Shown here: positions 22,563 to 34,756 of the stretch, piece by piece
Layout: every line of letters starts with the position of its first letter
Numbering within the stretch: position 1 is the first letter of the stretch
Origin: Microcebus murinus
Lineage: Eukaryota; Chordata; Mammalia; Primates; Cheirogaleidae
Direction: 5' to 3'
DNA: 64,000 nt
Assembly (NCBI RefSeq): GCF_040939455.1
Contig: NC_134110.1
Location: 2,296,001-2,360,000, forward strand
The notes under the pieces: generated by a model
Told to the model about the DNA's origin: nothing
What the model saw: only the letters and a program-made list of their open reading frames with translations
Database searches by the model: none
Position numbers and translations under genes: made by a program

Positions 22563-24150
22563 TTTGAGATTGAGCCCTGACTGAGTGAGACGGGAAGGGG
22601 CTGAACAGGCAGGCGCAGGCTGGGAAGGACGCACGGCCGGGCGACGTGGGGGGAGGTCAGGGGAGGGCTGGGCCGGGAAGCAAAGGAGCAAACGCTCTCT
22701 AGGAAATTGTTTGTCGGGAGTGTCAGAGCAAAACGCAGGTGGGGCCCAGATCCTGGAAGAAGCTGAATCCCGTTCCGAGGAGACGGAACTTGGTTCTGGA
22801 AGCAGAAGACGTTGGGCAGAAGAACGGCAGGCTCTGTGAGAAGGTTTATTTGGGAAACGTCACTGCATACAGGGAGAAACGGGAGCAGGGCGCGCTATCA
22901 GGGGTCTGCAGAAATCAGAGACGCTGGGGACGGGAGCGGGGCGAGCAGAAAGAGCAAGTGTGAGATGCACGCAGGAGGGCGACACGGTGGCCGGCGGCTT
23001 GAGCGTGGGTGGAAGGGAGCACGTGAAATGTGCGCTCAGCAGTGGAATTGCAAATCTAAATGCAATTGGATCTAAATCAAAATATCTTCACCTGGTGTGT
23101 AAATTCAACCTCTCCCATTTCTGCGTCTGGGGTGTCCAGTAGGAAAGAACAAAGAACCGTGGAATTTCATGGAGCAGCCTCCACCGCTACATCATTCTCT
23201 GGGTTTCCGTTTTTCTCATGTTAAGTGACCGGGGACTAAAAGCAGGAAGGTAAACTGAGGCTGGCGACCAATGAACTGCCGCAGGGGAGAGGTGATTGGG
23301 CTGCAGAGGGAGGTGGATGAGGGGCCATGGTCCCCCCTCCGCCGGTTCTGACTGTGGGTCCCCCGCTTCTCCACGCGGCTCTGACGGCCGGCACCGGACA
23401 CGGCCGGGGCTCTTCCTTGGCCCGGCTCCGGCCAGCTCTGGGCTGTCTTCCTGACGCGGCCTCGGTCTTGGCCTGTACACACCGCGCCAGCAACGCACCG
23501 ATGTACCCGTAGTTCCGGCAGCTCAGGGCCGCATCTCTGGGATGGCCCTAGGGCGCCTGCCCCAGGAGCTCAGGGCTGCCCGAAGAATGGACAAATTATT
23601 CCAGCCGCCGCCTGCAGCCAGGGCTCACCCCCGGCCCCTGTGGGAAGCTGGGACCTGACTGAGGCATGCCCTAGTTAACAACTCCAGGTGGGTTCACACG
23701 GACCAACCCTGACACCCCTTCCTGCTTTTCGCGACTTTCCGCTTCCCTGAGTGCCGAGCCCACACGCCCCCAGTTCTCGCTCTCACCCCAGCACCTCTGT
23801 GGGAAGCACGGTGGAGTTCAGCTCATGCAGACTCCCTCCCCGCCGCATTTGTGTCTTACAGACTAAATCTGTCCTTCCCTCTTCCACTAGTGTTGGCTTT
23901 GTACACCTGTCTGGGCTTTGCCTCAGCCCTGCCTGCCCGGTGTCCCGGGCCAGGCCCCAGAGCCCCAGGGGCGTGGGGAAAGCAAAAGCAACGAGCTCTG
24001 ATTTAACAAACAGACGTGCATGGCGTGACGTCGATACATGTCTCAAAACAAGAGGCTCTAGGGTCCAGGCAGACAAAATTGGTCGGTTTTCTTGATGGAA
24101 GATTTTCTCGGAGCCTTTGTGGTGCTAGCACACGCTATGAATTTCCCAAA
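22563..24150. other. Unique GC-rich non-coding DNA
   Basis: CpG-containing at 22600-22680 and 23350-23480. Overlapping open frames of 80-115 codons on both strands at 23187-23512 and 23751-24095 have no recognisable domain. No named repeat seen. Confidence 0.45.
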
Positions 24151-24154
24151 GGGA

Positions 24155-24203
24155 GATATATTATATTATATTATATTATATTATATTATATTATATTATA
24201 TAT
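24155..24203 (+). repeat. (TTATA)n pentanucleotide microsatellite
   Basis: About nine to ten perfect copies of the five-base unit ttata. No surrounding element explains it. Confidence 0.95.
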
Positions 24204-25403
24204 TGTAGCATTTTCCAAACTTGTTTGACTACGATATCCTTTTTTCCCAAGGATTTCCTAAAAGTCTATGGATGCATAGAAACAATATTAGCAAACAGCA
24301 CTCTAAAATCGTGCCCCACGTTACTGCCCAATCCTTTCTCCCACCCAACATTTCCACTGAAATCCTGGCGTTTCCTCTCCGCAAAGCTCCATGCTCGTCC
24401 TTTTGAGGCTAAACAATAAGCAAGTGGCGACTGCTCTCCCCCCCTTTTATAGCTCTTTGGTAAATTTATGGATCTTTAGCTCTCAGACCACTTTCCCAAC
24501 AGAACCTTTATGCTACAAGTTGTCCTTGGGTAACATGTGTGGATTTAGAAAGCTGTATGTAGCATGAAGCACGAACAGTGTGTTCCACACCGGAGCCACC
24601 CCCCTCAAGATCATCAGCATCCGTCACGCGTGGGCAAGCAAAGAAGGTAAAGCAAATGTTAGACATCAATGAAAGCAAAAATCTAGAATGATTTGGGTTT
24701 GGGCTAAAATACAGACGGTACGGCTCAGGATGTAACAATCTGAACATGCAAAGCAATCTGAACATACTGTTTACTGAGTGAGTGTTCAGAAGCCAGGCTG
24801 CACACCTCCTTGGCAGGCAGGAAACATATTTTTCTTTACGAAGCTAGGCTATAAACGGCTGATGTGGATAAGATAAAAGCATTGGGTAGGTGGCTGTCTC
24901 TCTCGGATTTCATGCTTACCTGAGGAACACATTATATTCGAATATTTCCTAAGACAATATAAATACCATCTTGGTTAAGGCGTAAAGTTTCCTGGTTACA
25001 CATCGTGGAAATGAACTTTTGACTCAAACCACCCCAGTGAGGGCCAATGTGTTTAGGGCAAAGCTTTGTTTGCAGAAAGAGCCATAATTTGAGCCTAAAG
25101 TATGTATTGAAGTCACCACTCCGATTTGCCTGGTTTTGTTAGAAACTCTATGTGGCATTCGGGGCTGAGGACCCGGGGTTAGAATTTGCGTCTGAGGCTG
25201 GTTTTCCACGCGCACCCACCGCAAGGGGTCTGGGCGGGGCCGAGCTGAGGGCGCACCCCCGATGCCAGGTGGGGTCCTCTCTTCCTCCACCACTAGAACC
25301 CCGCGTAGGCAAAACCCTTCAGCATAGACAGGCCGAGGGCCAGAAAGCTCAAGCTTTGGTGAAACGAGCAACTGAGACTTGAAAGGCGGGATGGCCTGAG
25401 CTC
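24204..25403. other. Unique non-coding DNA
   Basis: No repeat or gene seen. 24840-25020 is repeat-free and moderately AT-rich with a GATA-type motif ('tggataagataaaag' near 24867). It could be regulatory, but this is weak. Confidence 0.4.
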
Positions 25404-25418
25404 AAGAATATAGATCGT

Positions 25419-25751
<333 letters not shown>

Positions 25752-25766
25752 AAGAATGTAGATCGT

Positions 25767-26950
25767 AACGTGTCCTGATGGGTGGGCTCAGGGCTGCGGC
25801 TCTGGGAGTCTGTGCAGAACGGGGCAGGTCCCCGTGAGCGGGAGTCCTGCTGGCAAGTACAGGCAGAGAAAGGGTGACGGCGATTGGAGAACAGAGAGCC
25901 CCAGAGGGCTCGGAGCCAGAAAGGACTGCCGGGAGTCGTGCTCTGTCCTCAGGCAGAAGCCACTCAGGTACATATGCTTCGGTGGGATTGTTTTTATACC
26001 TCAGAACATTTTGACTTTTGCATCTAACTCATGATCCTTTAAAAAAATTATTAAACTTTAAGACTTGGAGAAAATGAGGTAAGAGTGAAGGGAACAAGAA
26101 CCTCAGGGACACACATGGCCTTCACAAAGGCAGCTCCAAAACGCACTGCCTGTTGCAAAAAAAAAACAAAACAACAACAGAAGCCCAGCAACCAAAGTGG
26201 GAGAAATTCTCTAACAGGTGTGGCTCAGCCCAAATCGCCGTGGCAGCAGCAACGACAACAGTGACCACAGACAGAAGGCCAGAGGTGCGGAGCCGGGTAC
26301 CTGGAGCAGACCCCCCCCCCCCCAGAGTTTCTGCCTCTACCAACCTCTGAGTCGAGGGCTATCTGGCTTCCCAGACCTCCTCCAGCCTGAGCCTTGGGAG
26401 TTTCCGGCTGACTCTCTTCAACCTCAGCCAGGCCCGGGAAGCCGGCCTTGGCCCGAGACCTCCAGCGGGGACCCCGGCAAAGTCCTCCCTGGCCTGACCG
26501 TGGACTTCACGTCAGAGCCGGAACGTTCCCCGGGGTCCAAAGGGCGCCCATGTGCCCAGATTCCTTTAGCGATCTCTGCTACCCCTGTCCTGGTACCCTG
26601 GCCCCAAGGCGGGGCTGACTATCGGGATGACAGCCATCAATCAGAGCATGGGGACATTCCTGAATTTACAGAGCAGTCCACTGAAATGTTCCGCTGATCC
26701 CTTAAGGGAACCATGAAATACCCCAGGACAATAGGATATGCTTGTGAGACTCATTCGTGTTTGGCCAAAGCTATCATTTGTTCATTTTCATCTCTGCAGA
26801 GAGAAAATTCTACAGGGAGAGATTCTGTATGCAATCTTTAATGTACGACTTCAGGCTCATCTGAAAGGCGCGGGGAACCAGAGCCGAGCCCGCTCCCAGG
26901 GTCTCTGGTCTGCTAGGTCTGAAGCGGGTCCCAAGAGTGTGCGTTTCTGA
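25767..26950. other. Unique DNA with a GC-rich open frame of unknown meaning
   Basis: A plus-strand frame at 26218-26697 (159 codons, Pro/Ser-rich) has no domain I recognise. It overlaps a C homopolymer (26310-26323), so its frame is length-unstable. I treat it as non-coding. Poly-A and AT-rich pieces occur at 26040-26060 and 26155-26180. Confidence 0.4.
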
Positions 26951-26954
26951 CAAG

Positions 26955-27640
26955 CTCCCGGCGATGTTGGTGCTTCTGCTTCATGGTCCATGCTTTGAGG
27001 ACAACCTTTGTAGCGTATTCCATTGTGTGACTCTATTCATTCTACCTTCCCTAGACATCTGGGTGGTTTTTATTTAAGGGCAAATCATAAATAATGTTCC
27101 TATGAATGTCCTTGTACATTGCATTTGTTTCACCTAGCTAACATGTTTCTATTGGGATATAACGCATTCCTTAAGAATTGCTGGGTCCTAGGGTATGACT
27201 ATGTTCAACTTTGACAGATATTGATGAGTTTTCCCAAGTAGTTCAACCAATTTTCACTCCCACAGCAATAAATATGTGAAAGCTTCTGTAACTCAAGATC
27301 CCTACCAATATTTAGGCTTTTGAAGCGTTTAAGTTTCTGCCAATCTGGTGATTGCCTGTGTGGTTTCCCTGATGACTAATGAGGTGGAGGCCTTTTAATA
27401 TGTTTATAGGACATTAGGATTTCTTTTTATATTGAAGTGCCTCTTCAAATTTCTTGCCCCTTTTTTTTTCTAATTGACTTGAATGAGTTCTTTATGCATT
27501 TTAGATACTAGATCTTTGTCGGTTACATGTGCCGTAAACATTTTCTTCCTTTGTGCAGCTTGTCTTTTCACTCTTTACAGGGTCTTTTTATGAACAGCAT
27601 TTCTTGATTTAAATGGAGCCTGTTACAGTATTTCTCCAAC
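26955..27640 (-). mobile_element. L1M LINE, ORF2 3' part, antisense
   Basis: Read in antisense, this follows the last kilobase of L1 ORF2. On the plus strand the inverse blocks are 'gaattgctgggtcctagggt', 'aattttcactcccacagcaa', 'tttccctgatgactaatgag' and 'gcttgtcttttcactcttta'. It is old and broken by stops in all frames. The 5' boundary (right-hand side) is diffuse. Confidence 0.8.
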
Positions 27641-28560
27641 TCTCTGTGATAAAGGAAAGGACTTTTTTCCCCCAAATCAATTGAGGACTGATATTTTTGA
27701 AAATACAATAAAATGATTAGCGTAAACATGAAATTTGTAAAGGCATTTCAAAAACTTTAAGCATTTCATTGTCAAGTGATACATTCAAAAGAGCAATCTG
27801 TAAGCCTCATCCAACTTTCTGAGAATAGTGTACTCTAGAATAGAGTGAAACTCAGGAAGCAGAAGAGAGATGTTGATATTTGTACTTATCAGTTAACTCT
27901 TAAACAAAAGAACATGAAACCACCCAGGTTTTCTGTTGCAGAATAAGAATCCAGTGGACATTCTTACCTTGTGCCCCTGTTTTTGCATTTTCTCCCACCC
28001 CATTCCTGACCTTCATTCTATTTCACTGAAGTCCAGAGATCCCACAGTGTGGCAAATGTACCTGTACACATGGTACTTAGTATTGAAATACAATTTTTTA
28101 AGGTTTTAAAGTCATGTCAAAATTTCCCTATAATTAAAAGAAAAAGCCAAGACGAAATGTCATGTAGACTGAGTGTCATACTCACGGTACAGCTTGATTT
28201 GAGCAGAACATTCAAAAACTTTTCTGTAGAATATAATTACAGATAAAATGGTACAATAAGAGCAGGAAGACTGCACTGTTAGGTTATAGAAAAAAGAATA
28301 TTTTAGCAGTATCATTATATAAAAAAAGAAATTAAAATGTGACGACTGATTTAATGAATGTTACTTCTATTTTCTCACCTGTTAAGAGGACTTTTAAAGA
28401 CGCTCCCGTGGTTCAGAGCTTCTGTACCTATGTCTCTGTTACCGTGAGCTCCTTGAGGACAGGAATTACGTCATATTCATCTTTGCAGAAGATTTTTTTT
28501 TTAAGATATTCTTTAAAAGGTTAAAAAAATTTCCCTCTTTTCCTAGTTTTTTTAAAAAGT
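27641..28560. other. AT-rich non-coding DNA
   Basis: No gene. Part could be further diverged antisense L1. A poly-T/A pocket lies at 28490-28556 just before the next LINE fragment. Confidence 0.4.
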
Positions 28561-28567
28561 CTAGCCA

Positions 28568-29062
28568 TTGTGGGGGCACAGTAAGACGGCAGAGCAGGTT
28601 CTCCAGGCACCATCTCCCCCATGCAAACAGAAGCAGGCGAACACGCCTGCACTCAAATGCTCATAGCGGCACAATTTACAATCATAAAGACGTGGATCAA
28701 CCTAAGCGCACATCGATTCATGAGTGGATTAAGAAAATGTGGTGCATGCATACCATGGAGTACTACTCAGCCATGAAAAGGAACGAAATAATGTCTTTGC
28801 TGCAACGTGGATGGAACAGGAGGCTATTAGCTTACGAGGGGCATCTCAGGAATGGAAAATCAAACACCACGTGTTCTCTCTCTCATACTTGGGAGCTGAT
28901 CAACGGGCACACACTGGCACAAAGACATGTGAGGGTCATTGGAAATCAAGAAAGGAGGAGGGGGAAGCAGGGGAGGGATAAAAGCCTACCTACTGGGTAC
29001 AATGAACACTATTCAGGTGATAGGCACAATAAAAGCCCCTACTTGAGCATTATAAAAGGTAT
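28568..29062 (+). mobile_element. L1 fragment: 5'UTR-like start joined to the 3' end
   Basis: 28571-28620 ('cacagtaagacggcagagca', then 'ggttctccaggcaccatctc') resembles the very start of a primate L1 5'UTR. From about 28650 the sequence is instead the end of ORF2 and the 3'UTR: 'cacaatttacaatcataaag', 'accatggagtactactcagc', 'aggaatggaaaatcaaacac'. A plus frame at 28692-29066 is the ORF2 C-terminal remnant (124 codons) and not a gene. If the 5' match is right, some 5 kb is missing between the two parts. Confidence 0.65.
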
Positions 29063-30203
29063 ATAACTATAGTAATTTATTTATGGCTATACAAAATAAA
29101 AACCTGTAAACTGTGACATCAAAAATACAAAATGAGGGTATGGAGCTAAAGTGTAGAGGGTCTGGGCATTTTTCTCATGATGAAAGGTAAGTTGTTACCA
29201 GCTTTAAATTGCCTGTCATAACTATAAGAGGTTTTTCTTGTAAGTCTCGTGGTAACCACAAAGCAAAACCTACGATATTAATACTATTATACTAAAAATT
29301 AAAAGCAAGGAATAAAAATATACTACTAGAGAAAATCATTTAACCACAAAGGAAAAAAGTAAAAAAAAACCTATAAAACAACTAGAAAACAATTAACAAA
29401 ATGACAGTAATAAGTCCTTACCTATCAATAATTACCTTGAATGTAAACGTATTATAGTCTCCAATCGAAGGACATAGAGTGGCTGAATTGATTAATAAAA
29501 ATGATTCGTCTATATGCTGCCTACAAGAGACTCATTTCAGCTCTAAGGACACACACAGACTGAAAGTGTAAGAATGGAAAAAGATATTCCATGCAAAAGG
29601 AAACCAAAAGAGAACTGAGTAGCTATACTTATATCACATAAAATAGACTTGAATGTATGACTTGGCAGAAAATTCTTTTTAAAAAAGGAAAATAGACTTT
29701 AAGTCTAGATCCATAAAAAGATACAGAGACAGTCATCATATAATGATAAAGTGGCCAATTCAGCAAGAGGATATAACAATTGTGAATATATATGCACCCA
29801 ACATCAGAACACGTAAATATATAAAGCAAAGATTAATAGACATGAATGGAAAGATAGACTGTAGGACAATAATAGTAATGGTCTTCAACACTCCATTTTG
29901 AGCAATGAACAGATTATACAGATAGATGATCAACAAATAATATCAGATTTAAACTGCACTCTAGACCAAATGGACCCAAGAGACATACAGAATATCCCAT
30001 TCAACAGCTTTAGAATATACAATCTTCTCAACTGCAGATGAACTTGATATCCAGGATAGATCATGTTAAACTACAAAACAAGTCTTACCAAATTTAAGAT
30101 GATTGAAATCATATAAAGTATATTTTCTAACTGCAGTGGCATAAAACAAGACATCAATACCAGGAGGAACTTCACAAATGGGTTATTGAAGAAATTAAAA
30201 GGG

Positions 30204-30512
30204 AGCTGGGCACAGTGGCTCACGTCTGTAATCCCAGGGCTTTGGGAGCCCAGGGTGGGAGGATTGCTTGAGGCCAGGTGTTAGAGACCACATTAAGACC
30301 TGGGGAACATAGCAAGACCTCATCTCTATAAAAAGAAAAAAAATTCAAATTAGACATGGTGGCACACACCTGTAGTCTCAGTTACTTTGGAGCCTGAGGC
30401 AGGAAGATCTCTTGATCCCAGGGGCTTGAGACTCCAAGGAGCTCTGATTGTGCCACTGCACTCCACCCTGGGTGACAGGGCAAGATTCTCTCTCTTAAAA
30501 AGAATAAAATAG
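30204..30512 (+). mobile_element. Alu dimer (AluJ-like), sense, nested in L1M
   Basis: Starts 'gctgggcacagtggctcacg', has a mid A-rich linker at about 30330-30347, and ends with 'ctgcactccaccctgggtga' and an A-rich tail. The flanks 'gaagaaattaaaa' on the left and 'aaggaaattaaaa' on the right look like the target duplication. Divergence suggests an old Alu. Confidence 0.88.
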
Positions 30513-31899
30513 ATTTTTAAAAAATTTTTTTAAGGAAATTAAAAAATTTCTTGAGACAGATGAAAATGAAAACACAGTATACCAAAATTTGTGGGATACA
30601 GAAAAATCAGTTCTTAGAGAGAAGTTTATAGCAATAAAAAGAATAAATATTTCAAATAAACAACCTAATTTTGCACCTCAAGGAACTAGAAAAACAAGAA
30701 CAATCTAAATACAAAATTAGTAGAAGAAAGGAAGAGAGCAGAAACAAATGAGAGACTAGAAAAATAATACAAAAGATTAACAAAATGAAGAGTTGGTTTT
30801 TCGAATAAATAAACAAAATGGGAAAACCTTTAGCTAGACTAAGAATAAAAAGAGAGAAGACTCAAATAAATGAAATCAGAGGTAAATTAAAAAAGACACA
30901 ACTGATACAACAGAAATAAAGAGGGTCATAAGAATTGTTCATATAATTATGAACAATTATATGCCAACAAATTGGATTATCCTAGAAGAAATGGATAAAT
31001 TCGTGGACATATACATGGAAAATCTGAATAGACTAATAACAAAGGAAGAGACTGAATCAGTAATAAAAAAAAAATCTGCTATCAAAGAAAAGAAAAACCC
31101 AGGACCTGATGCTTTCACTGCTGAATTCTACCAAATATTTAAAGGAAAGCTAATATCAATTTTTTCAAACTCTTCCAAAATACTGAAGAGGAAGAAATTC
31201 TTCCAACTCATTCTATGAGGTCAGTATTACCTTGACACCAAAACCAGTCAATGACACACACACACAAAAGAAAACTACAGACCAATATCCCTGATAAACA
31301 TAGATGCAAAGATTATTAACAAAATATTAGCAATGCCAAATCAGAAACACATTAAAAAGATCATTCACCCAGACCAAGCGGGATTCATCCCGGGACACAA
31401 GGATGGTTCAATATATGCAAACTGATAAATGTGATAGATCACATGAATAGAATGAAGGACAAAATATATACGATCATTTCAATAAATGCAGGAGAAACAA
31501 ATGACAAAATTCAACATTCCTTATGATAAAAACTGTCAACAAATGAGGTATTAAAGGAATGGACCTCAAAATAATAAAGGCTGTGTATGAAAAACTCACA
31601 GCTAACATCACACTGAATGAGGGAAAATTGAAAGCTTTTTCTCTAAGATTTGGAACAAGACAAGGATGATTCCTTTCACCACTTAGTACTGAAAGTCTTA
31701 GCCACAGCAACTGGGAAAGAGAAAGAAATAAATGCATCCGAATTGGACAGGAGGAAGTCAAATTGTTCCTTTTTGTAGGTGCTGTGATTTTATACATAGA
31801 AAACCATGAAGATTCCACAAAAAAACTATTATAATTAATAAACACATACATAAAAGTTGTAGGATACAAAATCAACACATACAAAAATTAGTAGCATTT

Positions 31900-32028
31900 A
31901 TTTATTTATTTTTAATAGAGATAGGGTCTCTTGCTCAGGCTGTTCTCAAACTTCTGAGTTCAAGCAATCCTCCCACCTTGGCCTCCCAGAGTGCTAGGAT
32001 TAAAGGCATGAGCCACCATGCCCAGCCT
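31900..32028 (-). mobile_element. SINE monomer (Alu arm), antisense, nested in L1M
   Basis: Short T-rich start, then 'gagatagggtctcttgctca', 'cctcccagagtgctaggatt' and an end at 'ccaccatgcccagcc'. It is flanked by agtagcattt on both sides (31890-31899 and 32029-32038). Only one Alu arm is present. Confidence 0.85.
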
Positions 32029-32040
32029 AGTAGCATTTCT

Positions 32041-32340
32041 TTTATTTTATTTTTATTTAAGACAGGTTCTCACTCTGTTGCCTAGGCTAGAGTCTAGTGG
32101 CATCATCATAGCTCACTGGAACCTCAAACTCCTGGGATCAAGCAATCTTCCAGCCTCAGCGTTCGAAGTAGCTGGAACTACAGGCATACACCACTATGCC
32201 TGGGTAATTTTTTAATTTTTTGTAGAGACAATGTCTCTCTATTGGCCTGGCTCATCTTGAACTCCTGATCTCAAGTGATCCTCCTGCCTCAGCCTCCCAA
32301 AAATGTTAGGATTACAGGCATGAGCCACTGCCCCCAGCAA
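32041..32340 (-). mobile_element. Alu dimer (AluJ-like), antisense, nested in L1M
   Basis: 'gacaggttctcactctgttg' near the start, 'gctcactggaacctcaaact', a second arm with 'ctcctgcctcagcctccc', and an end at 'ccactgcccccagc'. The flanking copies of gtagcatttct (32030-32040 and 32347-32357) form its target duplication. The left one is shared with the neighbouring monomer. Confidence 0.9.
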
Positions 32341-34282
32341 AAATTTGTAGCATTTCTATATACTAAGAGTGAGCTACCTGAGAAAGAAATCAAGAAAACA
32401 ATCAATCCCATTTATAATAGCTACAAAAAAATAAGATATACCTAGAAATAAATTTAACCAAAAATGAGAAAGATCTCTACACTAAAAATTATGAAACACT
32501 GATGAAAGAAATTGAAGAGGACACAAATAAATGGAAAGATATCCCATATTCATGGGTTGGAAGAATTAATATTGTTAAAATGTCCATACTGCCCAACACA
32601 GTCTACAGATTCAATACAATTCATATAAAAAATACCAGTGACATTCTTTACAGAAATAGAAAAAACAATCCTTAAACTTGTATGGAGCCACAAAAGACCC
32701 CGAATAGTCACAGCAATCATGAGCAAGAAGAACAAAACTGGATACATCACATTCCTGACTTAAAAATTATAATAACCAGAGCAGCATGGTACTCTGCATA
32801 AAAACAGATACAGAAGAGAGAGCGCAGAAATAAATCCACATGTTTACAGCACATAGATTTCCAGCAAAGGTACCAAGAACACACAATGGGGAAAAGACAA
32901 TCCCTTCAGTGAATATTGTCAGGAAAACTGGATATCCACATGAAGAAGAATGAAGCTAGACCCTTATCTCTCACCATATACAAAAATCAATTCAAAATGG
33001 AATAATGACTTACATGTAAGACCCCAAACTATAAAACTACTAGAAGAAAATAGAGGGGAAATTCTCCACGATATTAGTCTGGGCAATGATTTTTTGAAAT
33101 GACCTCAAAAGCGCAGGCAACCAAAGCAAAAATAAATAAATGGGATTACATGAAACTGAAATGCTTCTGCACAGCAAAGGAAACAATTGACAGAATGAAG
33201 AGACAGCCTACAGAATGGGAGAAAATATTTGCAAACAATCATCTGATAGGGGGTTAATATTCAAAATAGTTAAGGAACTCAACTAAATAGCAAGGAAACA
33301 AATAACCTGATTTTGTAAATGGGCAAAAGACCTAAATAAATATTTTTGAAAGGGAGACATACAAATGGCCAACATGCATATGAAATGATGCCCAATATCA
33401 CTAATCATCAGGAAAATACAAATCAAAACCACAATGAGATATTCACCTCCGTTAGAATGGCTATTATCAAAAAGAAAAAAAGATAACAAGCGTTAGTAAC
33501 GATATGTAGAAAAGGAAACCTTTACATAATGTCAATATAAATGTAAGTTAGTACAGCCATCATGCCAAACAATATGGATATTCCTCAAAAAAATAAAAAA
33601 ATAGAACTGCTATGACCCAGCAATTGCACTACTGGGTGTGTACCCAGAGGAAATTAAATCAGTACCTTACAGAGACATCTGCACTCCACTGTTTATTGCA
33701 GCACTCTTCACAATAGCCAAGATACGGAATCAACTTAAGTGTCCCAAGATGAATGGATACAGAAAATGTTATATATATATGCACACAATGGAATACCATT
33801 CAGCAATGTAAAAAGAAAGAAATTATGTCATTTGCAATAACATGGATGAAGCTGGAGGGCATAATGTAAAATGAAATAAGCCATGCACAGAAAGACAGAT
33901 ACTGCCAGATCTCACCCATATGTGAAGTCTTTAAAAGTTGACCTTGTAGAAGTAGAAAGTAGAATGGTGGTAACCAGAGGCTGCGGTGGGAGGGGGGTGG
34001 AGGGTGGGGTGGGGGCGTGTTGGCCAAAGGATACATAGTGACAGTTAGGAAGAATAAGTTCAAGCAATTATTGCACAGCATGGGGACTATAGTTAACGAT
34101 GATATATTAGTGAAAAATGAAAAGAGAGTGGATGTGAAGTGCTCTCAAAACAAAAATGGTAACTATGAGGGGTAAGGCATTTAAGCACTCCACGATGGAT
34201 ATATACTTCAAAACATCATGTTGTGCATGATAAATACATACAATCCTATCCGTCAGTTAACAACAAAAAAATGCTTACCATG

Positions 34283-34489
34283 TGCTATGGTTTGGATATG
34301 GTTTGTTTGGCCCCTCCAAGTCTCATGTTGAAATTTGATCTGCAGTGTCGGAGGTGGGGCCTGGTGGGAGGTGTGTGGATGGTTAGGGCAGATCCCTCAT
34401 GAATGGTTTCGTGCCATTCCCATGGCAGTGAGTGAGTACTCAGTCTTAGTTCCCTGGACTGGAACTGGTTGTTGAAAACAGTCTGACAC

Positions 34490-34554
<65 letters not shown>

Positions 34555-34751
34555 GCCCCACCCCCCACCATGTGGTCTGCACACACGAGGTCCCTTTCCC
34601 CTTTCCCCATGAGTGGGAGCTTCCTGAGACCCTCATCAGAAGCAGATGCTGGTGCCCCGCTTCTCGTACAGCCTGCAGAACCATGGACCTAATAAACCTC
34701 TCTTCTTTATAAATTGCCCAGCCTTTATAGCAACACAAAAGGACCAAGACA
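34283..34751 (+). mobile_element. Solo LTR of an ERVL-MaLR retroelement (MST-type), 469 bp
   Basis: Begins TGCTATGGTTTGGATATGG and ends with 'aaaggaccaagaca', the TG...CA termini of a MaLR LTR. It is bounded by a perfect 5-bp duplication ccatg (34278-34282 and 34752-34756). 'cctaataaacctctcttctt' near 34690 holds the AATAAA polyadenylation signal. No internal sequence is attached, so this is a solo LTR left by recombination. A (CT)n tract inside it has expanded to about 60 bp. Frames crossing it have no coding meaning. Confidence 0.92.
34493..34551 (+). repeat. (CT)n microsatellite inside the LTR
   Basis: Nearly pure CT dinucleotides with two CC interruptions. MaLR LTRs normally have only a short pyrimidine tract here, so this is local expansion after insertion. 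Confidence 0.95.
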
Positions 34752-34756
34752 CCATG

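Larger units (their letters stand above)
29090..34262 (+). mobile_element. Old L1M LINE, long copy, sense, broken up by SINEs
   Basis: From about 29400 the ORF2 order is readable: an endonuclease segment ('ctgcctacaagagactcatt', 29517-29536), 'aaaacccaggacctgatgct' (31094-31113), RT ('ggattcatcccgggacacaa', 31381-31400; 'ttcctttttgtaggtgctgt', 31765-31784, where the catalytic Asp pair is mutated), then the C-terminal region and a 3'UTR with 'gtagaatggtggtaaccaga' and a G-rich tract (33983-34018). 29090-29400 is the ORF1-ORF2 junction region. It contains Alus at 30204-30512 and 32041-32340 and a SINE monomer at 31900-32028. No long frame survives. Confidence 0.88.

Noticed and set aside
26218..26697. 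Plus-strand open frame of 159 codons as a possible exon
   Set aside because: It depends on an unstable C homopolymer and shows no family resemblance or splice sites that stand out.
28692..29066. 124-codon plus-strand frame as a gene
   Set aside because: It is the C-terminal part of L1 ORF2 in a truncated copy.
33960..34020. G-rich tract as a regulatory G-quadruplex
   Set aside because: It is the usual G-rich stretch of an L1 3'UTR; the same kind of tract appears at 20038-20070.
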